Assembly (NCBI GenBank): GCA_964396845.1
Contig: CAYNGH010000173.1
Location: 1-6,843, forward strand
Direction of reading: 5' to 3'
DNA: 6,843 nucleotides
From: CAYNGH01 sp964396845
Lineage (GTDB): Bacteria; Vulcanimicrobiota; JAJTBE01; CAYNGH01
The notes beneath the pieces are model-generated. The model ran no database searches. It had not been told where the DNA came from and saw only the letters and a list, made by a program, of their open reading frames with translations. This document shows, one piece after another, positions 1 to 4,784 of this stretch (positions within the stretch are counted from its first letter, which is position 1; the number at the start of each line of letters is the position of its first letter). The position numbers were made by a program, and so were the translations under genes.

Positions 1-18
1 GGCGAAGCCCCGCTTTTT
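1..18 (+). terminator. Right half of a probable intrinsic terminator cut by the window edge
   Basis: The window opens with GGC-GAA-GCCCCGC followed by five T residues. GCCCCGC plus a T run is what the descending arm and U tail of a rho-independent terminator look like. Only three bases of the matching ascending arm (GGC) are inside the window, so the full stem (expected GCGGGGC) is inferred. It would end transcription of a gene lying to the left. Confidence 0.35.
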
Positions 19-45
19 CCCCGGTATCGAACACCGGGGAAAAAG
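13..45. repeat. Perfect 13-bp inverted repeat with a 7-base loop
   Basis: Positions 13-25 (CTTTTTCCCCGGT) are the exact reverse complement of 33-45, separated by ATCGAAC. The T run is on the outer left and the A run on the outer right, so a transcript from either strand ends the stem in A residues with no U tail. It is therefore not a normal intrinsic terminator in either direction. It could be a protein-binding site or an RNA structure competing with the preceding terminator, whose T run it shares. Confidence 0.6.
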
Positions 46-70
46 ACCTTGGGGGTACGAATGTTCCCTC

Positions 71-99
71 TTGTTAGACCCCGCAGATTAGTATATAAT
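71..99 (+). promoter_or_regulatory. Sigma-70-type promoter of the HTH gene
   Basis: A perfect TATAAT -10 box lies at 94-99. A TTGTTA -35 box (4 of 6 consensus bases) lies at 71-76 with the ideal 17-base spacer. Transcription would start near 106, giving a leader of about 60 bases before the ATG at 166. This placement argues that the coding region does not begin at the upstream in-frame TTG at 49. Confidence 0.7.
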
Positions 100-114
100 C
101 TTAAGTATTGTAAT

Positions 115-131
115 TGTTCAGAATATGAACA
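115..131. promoter_or_regulatory. TGTTCA-N5-TGAACA dyad, possible operator
   Basis: TGTTCA (115-120) and TGAACA (126-131) form a perfect 6-bp inverted repeat with a 5-base spacer, about 10 bases downstream of the expected transcription start. A dyad here suits a repressor site, perhaps for autoregulation by the HTH protein encoded directly downstream. That role is inferred from position only. Confidence 0.4.
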
Positions 132-165
132 GAGAAAATTCAAAAAACGAAAGGGGAAAGACCAG

Positions 166-540
166 ATGTTGAAGTTATCCACAGATGACCCGGTGGAAAA
201 AGCAGGATGGACGAAGGTACCGAATTTACTGATGTGTGACAATCGCATTAGCCCAACGGCGAAACTTGTTCTCATAAGCATAATGAGTTACAGTTTTGAT
301 GGAGTTTGTAGCCAGACAAAGGAAATAATTAAACATAACCTGTCAATGGGCAGAACGACAGTGCAAAAAGCACTAAACGAGCTGGAAGATAAGGGATATA
401 TTGAAAGAGATACTCGATGGATTCCGATGCTTCGCAAAAAAGTGTCGGTGATACTGACAAGGCAAACACATCTGCGGTGTATGGAGGTTTTGACCCAAAC
501 TGAAAATGAAGACAAATTAACATATCAGATACAATGTTAA
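166..540 (+). CDS. Small winged-helix/HTH DNA-binding protein
   Basis: This 124-residue protein is probably a cytoplasmic DNA-binding regulator. Residues 14-80 resemble the HTH_36-type winged helix found in phage and plasmid replication or regulatory proteins: a W-x-K-V-P-N-L-L opening, L-S-type helices around 30-43, then a helix-turn-helix at about 49-79 with recognition helix MGRTTVQKALNEL and the closing NELEDKGYI. The ATG at 166 is chosen because AAGGGGAAAG lies 5 bases upstream and the promoter at 71-99 falls inside any longer version. The gene is visibly more AT-rich than the metabolic genes downstream and uses many AT-ending codons, which suggests later acquisition. Its target is unknown. 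Dyads at 115-131 and 530-578 flank the gene and are candidate sites. The family call is by eye. Confidence 0.75.
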   Translation: MLKLSTDDPVEKAGWTKVPNLLMCDNRISPTAKLVLISIMSYSFDGVCSQTKEIIKHNLSMGRTTVQKALNELEDKGYIERDTRWIPMLRKKVSVILTRQTHLRCMEVLTQTENEDKLTYQIQC

Positions 541-586
541 CATGTAGTTAACAAAGTTTACAGGAAGGTAACATTGTAGATATTTT
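530..586 (+). promoter_or_regulatory. Repeat-rich promoter region ahead of the glycine-rich peptide gene
   Basis: TACAATGTTA (530-539) and TAACATTGTA (569-578) are a perfect 10-bp inverted repeat. Inside or overlapping it are a palindrome ATGTTAACAT (534-543) and a second GTTAAC at 547-552, 11 bases after the first, about one helical turn. A candidate promoter, TTTACA (557-562) with an 18-base spacer to TATTTT (581-586), lies so that the right arm falls between its boxes. An alternative is TTTTCA (583-588), 17 bases, GATAAT (606-611). The layout suggests regulated expression of the gene at 654; the regulator is not shown. Confidence 0.4.
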
Positions 587-653
587 CAGATGCCCTGGGA
601 TGTGGGATAATATGTTTAACAACATTTCCGGTTAAAATTTGAGGAGGTTCATT

Positions 654-821
654 ATGGGAGCGATAGGAGCAATTGGTGGAATAATTGGTGGAGCCGGTGG
701 CGGCGGTGGAATAGGCGGTATGATATCCAAAGTCATGGGCAAGCTCAAGGGTGGCGACAAAGAAGGCGGCGGAGGCCCAATGCAGATGCTCTCCCAGCTT
801 TTAAACGGAGCAAAAGGATAA
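654..821 (+). CDS. Glycine-rich 55-residue peptide (glycine-zipper-like), function unknown
   Basis: The ATG at 654 follows a strong GAGGAGG Shine-Dalgarno (641-647) with a 6-base spacer, so the in-frame TTG at 639 is rejected. The product has 22 glycines in 55 residues. Residues 2-22 alternate G, A and I in a glycine-zipper pattern of G-x-x-G and GG steps that could pack helices in a membrane. Residues 23-32 (MISKVMGKLK) form a short cationic amphipathic stretch, followed by GGDKEGGGG and a final helix-like MQMLSQLLNG. There is no cysteine, no clear signal peptide and no known family that I recognise. It could be a membrane-associated structural peptide or a bacteriocin-like or toxin-like peptide; neither is shown. 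A strong RBS, its own regulated-looking promoter and its own terminator indicate a real, probably well-expressed gene. Confidence 0.75.
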   Translation: MGAIGAIGGIIGGAGGGGGIGGMISKVMGKLKGGDKEGGGGPMQMLSQLLNGAKG

Positions 822-836
822 TTCTAATCACTGACA

Positions 837-866
837 AAAACATGCCGGAGTAATCCGGCATGTTTT
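837..866 (+). terminator. Intrinsic terminator between the peptide gene and the zinc-ribbon gene
   Basis: AAAACATGCCGGA (837-849) pairs perfectly with TCCGGCATGTTTT (854-866) around a GTAA loop, giving a 13-bp stem whose flanks supply A and T runs. It lies 15 bases after the stop at 821. The T tail is short and mostly within the stem, so some readthrough into the gene at 884 is plausible. Confidence 0.8.
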
Positions 867-883
867 ATATTGGAGGCAAAATT

Positions 884-1522
884 ATGCACGATGAGAGTAA
901 CAACGAAGAGAAAAAAATTCTTGAGGGTCTGAAATTCGCCATAGGCATTCAGTGTGAACAGTGCAGTCACATCAATTCCGGTGATGCCACCTGCTGTGAG
1001 GAATGTGGATTTGAATTTCCCCGGCAGGCCGAAGAGAAACAGTTCTCATACAAACAGGATGATATGGCTGGCGGTGAAATTGTTGCCGGGGACAGCACCC
1101 AGAGTGCCCGCAACGGATTGAAAGCCATTCCCCTGGAGGAAGCCAGAAACCTTATTCTCCTGCAGGAAACCGTTGAAGGAGCTGAAAACGGCGAGATTGA
1201 CCCGGAAGAATACCGCATGAATGTCAGCAAGGTTTTCAATGTGGCCCAGATTGGAGTGGAGCTTTTCAAAACTCAGGTATTTAACGATACCATTGCCAAG
1301 CTTCCCGATGAACAAAAGAGTCTGGCGGTGGAATCGGCCCGGTTGTTTGATCTTTATGCCCTGGGCTGTCAGAAGATGCTGGAATTTGACGGCGGGGACC
1401 TTCAGCCTGCATATCAGGGCCTTGAGATGGTGGAGAAAGCCCTTTTTGAAATGGATCGGATCCAGAAACGAGCCATCGAAATTGCTCTTGAAGAACGGGA
1501 GATAAAACTGCAGGAGAATTAA
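884..1522 (+). CDS. Zinc-ribbon protein with helical C-terminal region, unknown function
   Basis: This 212-residue soluble protein has an N-terminal zinc ribbon formed by C24-x2-C27 and C38-x2-C41 (CEQC and CEEC), 10 residues apart, typical of zinc-ribbon folds. After an acidic and polar linker (about 45-85), residues 86-212 are predicted mostly helical and rich in E, L and K, ending in a charged helix. I recognise no catalytic motif. The ATG at 884 has TGGAGG at 871-876 with a 7-base spacer. An in-frame ATG at 860 lies inside the terminator stem and is rejected. The tandem-GNAT gene starts 16 bases after the stop, so the two are probably co-transcribed. The promoter is unclear; readthrough of the upstream terminator is one possibility. 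The zinc ribbon could bind nucleic acid or protein; that is inference. Confidence 0.8.
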   Translation: MHDESNNEEKKILEGLKFAIGIQCEQCSHINSGDATCCEECGFEFPRQAEEKQFSYKQDDMAGGEIVAGDSTQSARNGLKAIPLEEARNLILLQETVEGAENGEIDPEEYRMNVSKVFNVAQIGVELFKTQVFNDTIAKLPDEQKSLAVESARLFDLYALGCQKMLEFDGGDLQPAYQGLEMVEKALFEMDRIQKRAIEIALEEREIKLQEN

Positions 1523-1538
1523 TATTATCGGGGGCGCC

Positions 1539-2528
1539 ATGAATATCGCATACAGACCGGCACTGCAGGAAGACCTTGATGTTTTACTGGATTTTCAGGA
1601 CAGGAAAACTGTTTTCCCTTGTTATGTGGGCTTTGAAGAGCCGGCAGCCATCCGCAGGGTTATTAAACAGAGCTATATGGCTCACCGAGAGCTTCTGGAT
1701 CAACGGGAGGTTTGTCCTGTTTACCTGGCTGTGAACCTTGATACCGGGGAGCCTGTGGGTTACCTGGTGCTGGTGGCGGGCATAGAGGAAACCATCACCC
1801 GGGAACAACAGGTGATGGTTTATGATTATTACTGTGGCCATGGGGATATTGCCGGGAGAGTTTTTGACGGTTTCATGGACCTGGCCCGGAAGACTGCCCG
1901 GGACAAAGGCATAAGATATATTATTGCCGAAGTCCCCAACAAGAACCTTGAACTGGAGGCTCATTTCACCCGGCAGGGTTTCATGGTGGAGATGAACCGG
2001 ATTGTCCGGGAAGTGGAACACCACGATTTTGACAATCTCTGGCAAAAAGAACTGCAGGTCCGGGAAGGCAATGAATCCGACAGGATGTTTTTGATGTTGT
2101 TGAATGCCCAGAACTCTGGATTTTTGATTCCTTCAAACCGCCGGGCCAGCCGGGAAAAGATTCAACAGGTTTATCTCAGTTTTTATTCCGCCATGGAGAT
2201 TGAAGAAAACTCCATGATGAAGGTTCTGGTGGCCCAGGACAAAAAGACCTTTCGTTCTGTCGGTTATATTATCATCAAGATGTCGGTGGTGGATGCGGTT
2301 TCCAAAAAGCCTCTGGCATATATTTATGATCTCAATGTTCATCGGGATTACTGGGGCAAATATGTGGCCCAGAGGCTGGTGCGGGAAGCGGAAAACCATA
2401 TGCTGACTACCAGGGCCAGGATACTCCTGGGAGATGTATCCCACAGCAATCCCAGAGCCTTGAAAACCGCCATCAAGTCACTGAACTTCACCCTCTACAG
2501 CCGGCGATGGGTTGCCGAGGTGGAATAA
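1539..2528 (+). CDS. Tandem GNAT-fold acyltransferase
   Basis: This 329-residue protein shows two GNAT-like halves. The N-terminal half (about 3-160) opens with YRPALQEDLD, has the beta strands VYLAV and VGYLVLV, a helix after GHGDIAGR (100-107), the strand IRYIIAEV and the typical end ...FTRQGF. The C-terminal half (about 172-329) repeats the plan: LQVREGNESD, VGYIIIK, then YDLNVHRDYWGKY (263-275) as a degenerate acetyl-CoA-binding motif A, and the closing SLNFTLYSRRW. The motif A glycines are poor in the first half, so it may be structural with the second half catalytic; this is inference. GNAT enzymes move an acyl group from acyl-CoA to an amine; the acceptor here is unknown. The RBS is weak (GGGGG four bases before ATG), and translational coupling to the zinc-ribbon gene 16 bases upstream is plausible. 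Confidence 0.8.
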   Translation: MNIAYRPALQEDLDVLLDFQDRKTVFPCYVGFEEPAAIRRVIKQSYMAHRELLDQREVCPVYLAVNLDTGEPVGYLVLVAGIEETITREQQVMVYDYYCGHGDIAGRVFDGFMDLARKTARDKGIRYIIAEVPNKNLELEAHFTRQGFMVEMNRIVREVEHHDFDNLWQKELQVREGNESDRMFLMLLNAQNSGFLIPSNRRASREKIQQVYLSFYSAMEIEENSMMKVLVAQDKKTFRSVGYIIIKMSVVDAVSKKPLAYIYDLNVHRDYWGKYVAQRLVREAENHMLTTRARILLGDVSHSNPRALKTAIKSLNFTLYSRRWVAEVE

Positions 2529-2547
2529 ACTTCCCGAAAATTAAAAG

Positions 2548-2620
<73 letters not shown>

Positions 2621-2632
2621 ACATCGATATTT

Positions 2633-2661
2633 ATGATAGTTTAAAAAGCCGTCTGTGTCAA
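2633..2661 (-). promoter_or_regulatory. Sigma-70 promoter of tRNA-Ala
   Basis: Read on the minus strand, a perfect TTGACA -35 (2656-2661) is followed by a 17-base spacer and TATCAT as -10 (2633-2638). The mature tRNA begins 12 bases after the -10 box, so the primary transcript has only a short 5' leader. This is the strongest promoter in the window by consensus. Confidence 0.85.
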
Positions 2662-2717
2662 TAGTTTTTTGGAAATTTTTTATCTGCCCTGGATTCGTCT
2701 TTTTGCCATATGAACTG

Positions 2718-3008
2718 TCAGTTGTCCTGGCTTTTTGTGGCTTCTTTGTTGGCTTCTTTGTTGTCCTCTGCTTCCGGCTTGGGATCGTATCCCCGGATTA
2801 CTCCGTCTTTCTCCCGGATCATCCCCCGCCGGGCATAGTCTTCAACCATATCCCGGAACTGGGGATATGTCATGCCCAGTTTATCGGTGACATCAACAAT
2901 GGCATCCGCCCCTTCCATAAGGGTCTTGAAGCCTTCCTCGCCGAAGTCTTTTTTCAGCTGTCTTATGGCTTCTTCTTTTTCGCTGTTGTTCCTGTTGTCT
3001 GCAGTCAT
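2718..3008 (-). CDS. Small acidic-tailed protein of unknown function
   Basis: This 96-residue hydrophilic, cytoplasmic protein has three parts: a charged N-terminus, a predicted helical core at about 10-73 (EKEEAIRQLKKDFGEEGF, then KLGMTYPQFRDMVEDYARRG, which could be a small helix-turn-helix-like fold), and a disordered tail rich in E, D, K and N (about 76-96). The start at 3008 is preferred because GGGAGGT lies 9 bases upstream on the minus strand. An in-frame ATG at 3047 lacks a good RBS. The opposite strand is also open but reads as an implausibly hydrophobic protein without an RBS. No family is recognised. The gene is divergent from the nucleoside phosphorylase, and no clear terminator separates it from the tRNA promoter downstream. 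Confidence 0.7.
   Translation of the reverse strand: MTADNRNNSEKEEAIRQLKKDFGEEGFKTLMEGADAIVDVTDKLGMTYPQFRDMVEDYARRGMIREKDGVIRGYDPKPEAEDNKEANKEATKSQDN
2739..2762 (-). repeat. Perfect 12-bp tandem duplication in the acidic tail
   Basis: GGCTTCTTTGTT occurs twice back to back (2739-2750, 2751-2762). A degenerate third copy (GGCTTTTTGT) lies just left, and GTTGTCC flanks both ends (2721-2727, 2760-2766). In frame it encodes the repeated NKEA of the C-terminal tail. It looks like slippage in a disordered, length-tolerant region. Confidence 0.75.
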
Positions 3009-3077
3009 ATGATTCGACCTCCCTGTCAGTTTCTGGATTGTTGACATGTTTCTTTGCGTAGCGGGATAATCCTGTAT

Positions 3078-3106
3078 TTGCGGGACAATGTGCCGGGGCT
3101 TAAAAT
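3078..3106 (+). promoter_or_regulatory. Candidate promoter of the nucleoside phosphorylase gene
   Basis: TTGCGG (3078-3083), a 17-base spacer and TAAAAT (3101-3106, 5 of 6 to consensus) precede a very AT-rich stretch. Transcription would start near 3113, leaving a leader of about 85 bases that contains the hairpin at 3157-3173. The -35 box is poor, so this is only a candidate. Confidence 0.4.
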
Positions 3107-3156
3107 TTAATAATTAAAAGGAATAGACCGTCAGAAATTGAATGGATCATGACAGG

Positions 3157-3181
3157 AAAAGCAGACTGCTTTTTTTGTTTT
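3157..3181 (+). terminator. Small hairpin with T run in the leader, possible attenuator
   Basis: AAAAGCA (3157-3163) pairs with TGCTTTT (3167-3173) around GAC. T residues broken by one G run on to 3181. This is a weak terminator-like element upstream of the phosphorylase gene in the same orientation, so it could attenuate transcription. The stem has only two GC pairs, so a chance structure is possible. Confidence 0.35.
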
Positions 3182-3198
3182 AACACCACAAGGAGGAC

Positions 3199-3978
3199 TT
3201 GCATAACAAAGTGAGCGAGAATTTATTGAAGGACGAGATGCAATATCATGTCGGTCTTAAACCCGGAGATGTCGGACGCTACGTTATTCTTCCGGGAGAT
3301 CCGGGGCGGGTTTCCAAGATTGCCGGTTTCTTTGACGAAGCCCGGCAGATAGCAATGAACCGGGAATATACCACCTACACGGGAACTGTTGACGGCATCA
3401 AAGTTTCCTGCACATCCACCGGCATCGGCTGTCCCTCGGCAGCCATCGCCATCGAGGAACTCATCCGGGTGGGCGCGGACACCTTCATCCGGGTGGGGAC
3501 CGCAGGAGGACTCCAGCGGGAAATACAGCTGGGGGATGCGGTCATATCCACAGGAGCCGTCCGGGAGGAAGGAACCAGCCGTCAGTATGTCCCCCTGTCA
3601 TATCCTGCGGTGGCGGATCTGGATGTTACTCTTGCCTTGCGGGAAGCCTGCAGGAAGTTAGGCATCCGCCATCACTGCGGTATAATGCACTGCAAGGATT
3701 CGTTTTATATTGAAGAACCGGAGATGATTCCCCAGTTCAAACATAACAACGACCTGTGGGAAACATGGAAAAGAAGCCGGGTAATGGCCACATCCATGGA
3801 ATCTGCGGCTCTTTTTACTATCGGCACCATCCGCAATGTCCGGGTGGGAGAAATCACCGCCATCATCGGCCTGACCTATGACGATGTACCCATCATCAAA
3901 AAGGTGGGAGTGGACGAGGCCATCAAGGCTGCCATCGAAGCGGTGAGGATCCTTGACGGGATGGATCGGCAGGCATGA
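3199..3978 (+). CDS. Nucleoside phosphorylase of the uridine/purine phosphorylase (PNP/UDP) family
   Basis: This cytoplasmic enzyme reversibly splits a nucleoside with phosphate to base and (deoxy)ribose-1-phosphate for salvage. Numbering from the TTG, it carries the family signature S-x-G-I-G-x-P-S-x-A-I-x3-E-L (73-88), the phosphate-site PGDPGR (32-37), FIRVGTAGG (96-104) and SMESAALF (199-206). Its 259 residues and overall plan resemble E. coli uridine phosphorylase. Specificity residues differ: the uridine-binding Q-x-R segment is not evident after DSFY (167-170), the usual E-M-E is S-M-E, and the late active-site arginine loop reads GLTYDDVP. The substrate is therefore uncertain. The start is unresolved. 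TTG 3199 sits only 2 bases after AAGGAGG, GTG 3211 is 14 bases after it, and ATG 3238 has AAGGA 4 bases upstream. Homologues usually have about 10 residues before QYH, favouring TTG or GTG. Confidence 0.9.
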   Translation: MHNKVSENLLKDEMQYHVGLKPGDVGRYVILPGDPGRVSKIAGFFDEARQIAMNREYTTYTGTVDGIKVSCTSTGIGCPSAAIAIEELIRVGADTFIRVGTAGGLQREIQLGDAVISTGAVREEGTSRQYVPLSYPAVADLDVTLALREACRKLGIRHHCGIMHCKDSFYIEEPEMIPQFKHNNDLWETWKRSRVMATSMESAALFTIGTIRNVRVGEITAIIGLTYDDVPIIKKVGVDEAIKAAIEAVRILDGMDRQA

Positions 3979-3991
3979 AATGGTCTATGAC

Positions 3992-4025
3992 TTGTCGGGA
4001 TGATTGTCAGTTGTTTTGTCAATCA
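3992..4025. promoter_or_regulatory. Phased TTGTC repeats and imperfect dyad, possible activator site
   Basis: TTGTC occurs at 3992, 4004 and 4016, exactly 12 bases apart. The last two overlap an imperfect palindrome, TGATTGTCAG (4001-4010) facing TTGTCAATCA (4016-4025), which matches 8 of 10 positions. The site ends just upstream of the sigma-54-like promoter, suggesting an operator or enhancer-binding-protein site for the operon that follows. This is position-based inference. Confidence 0.4.
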
Positions 4026-4027
4026 AT

Positions 4028-4042
4028 GGGCAGGCAGGTTGC
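4028..4042 (+). promoter_or_regulatory. Sigma-54 (-24/-12) type promoter of the GNAT-thiolase-DUF35 operon
   Basis: GGGCAGGCAGGTTGC matches 9 of the 11 fixed bases of TGGCACG-N4-TTGC. It has the invariant GG (4029-4030) and GC (4041-4042) at the required 10-base separation. Transcription would begin near 4053, about 35 bases before the ATG at 4089. No equally good -35/-10 pair is evident here. Sigma-54 promoters need an AAA+ enhancer-binding activator, which is not encoded in the window. Confidence 0.55.
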
Positions 4043-4088
4043 CGCGCCTTTATTCTGGATCTAAATTACTCATAAGGGGGTAGAAAGT

Positions 4089-4784
4089 ATGGACCTTGAA
4101 CTGGAAAAAATGTTAAGACCGCCGGAGATTGATATGTGCATGTATCCTCCGAAAGTCATCACCCTGGCCACGGGAAAGAAAATGGTGGTCAGACCCATCA
4201 CCCGGGAGGAGGTTCCGGGGGTTCTCAAAGCTGTCAAACCCACCATGAAGATTGAACGGGACTTTTATGATGTGGTTGGATCCCGGCTTTACTCGGAACT
4301 TCTGTCCTGGCAAAAACACCGCTGTCGAAACGGTTATGCCCTGGTGGGGCAGATAGACGGCATTCTGGTAGGGTGCGTCAACGGGCGGATGCTTTCAAAA
4401 CGGATCGGCATCAGCCTTCATACCCTGGCCATAGAAAGGGGACTTCGCATTGGAGCCCATCTTTTTGCCGCCAAAATGGAACATCACATAGAACATCTCA
4501 ATCAGCACGAAGTCTGGATTACCGCAGAATCCCCCATCGGGTTCCGCCGATGGATGATTGAATACGACCTGATAAAACAGGAAGGAGTCCAGCACGAACT
4601 TGGGGGAGCGGAATCCTTCCGGCTCACCCGGGAACTTTATTTCAAGCACAAACCCAGGCTTGTGGTGGGATCCCGGCCATGTCCTCCGGACCTGCTGGAA
4701 AAAGCCAAAAGAGAAATGATCATCGCCGATGAGAAAACCATCAATGAGCAGATATGCGGTGCGAAGGGAGCGTGGTCCAAGTGA
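4089..4784 (+). CDS. GNAT-fold acyltransferase-like protein, first gene of the thiolase operon
   Basis: This 231-residue soluble protein has a GNAT-type core. It opens with the strand MVVRPITREEVPGVL (32-46), continues through YALVGQIDGILVGCVNGRM (83-101), and has motif A at 117-125, RGLRIGAHL, which parallels the classic RGxGIGxxL with arginine at one glycine position. A helix to about 137, the strand HEVWITAES and the closing GFRRWMIEYDLIK follow. About 45 extra residues at the C-terminus form a charged helix. The donor is presumably an acyl-CoA; the acceptor is unknown. AAGGGGG lies 8 bases before the ATG. The stop TGA overlaps the next start in GTGA (4781-4784), so translation is coupled to the thiolase-like gene. 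This suggests a role in the same acyl-CoA pathway, or modification of one of the partner proteins. Confidence 0.75.
   Translation: MDLELEKMLRPPEIDMCMYPPKVITLATGKKMVVRPITREEVPGVLKAVKPTMKIERDFYDVVGSRLYSELLSWQKHRCRNGYALVGQIDGILVGCVNGRMLSKRIGISLHTLAIERGLRIGAHLFAAKMEHHIEHLNQHEVWITAESPIGFRRWMIEYDLIKQEGVQHELGGAESFRLTRELYFKHKPRLVVGSRPCPPDLLEKAKREMIIADEKTINEQICGAKGAWSK

Noticed and set aside
13..45. Inverted repeat as a rho-independent terminator
   Set aside because: On either strand the stem is followed by no T run; the A/T tracts are in the wrong order.
49..165. N-terminal extension of the HTH gene from the TTG at 49
   Set aside because: The extension contains a perfect TATAAT promoter and has no RBS at its start; the ATG at 166 has a good RBS.
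860..883. ATG at 860 as start of the zinc-ribbon gene
   Set aside because: It lies inside the descending arm of a terminator hairpin and has no RBS; the ATG at 884 has TGGAGG at proper spacing.
2655..3044. 129-residue plus-strand open frame with hydrophobic stretches
   Set aside because: It is antisense to the small minus-strand gene, lacks an RBS, and its hydrophobicity is what the complement of a charged E/K/D-rich frame produces.
4754..4780. ATG at 4754 as start of the thiolase-like gene
   Set aside because: It adds nine residues not typical of the family; the GTG at 4781 overlaps the upstream stop and gives the conserved V-R-K-V-A-I-L-G-V-G opening.
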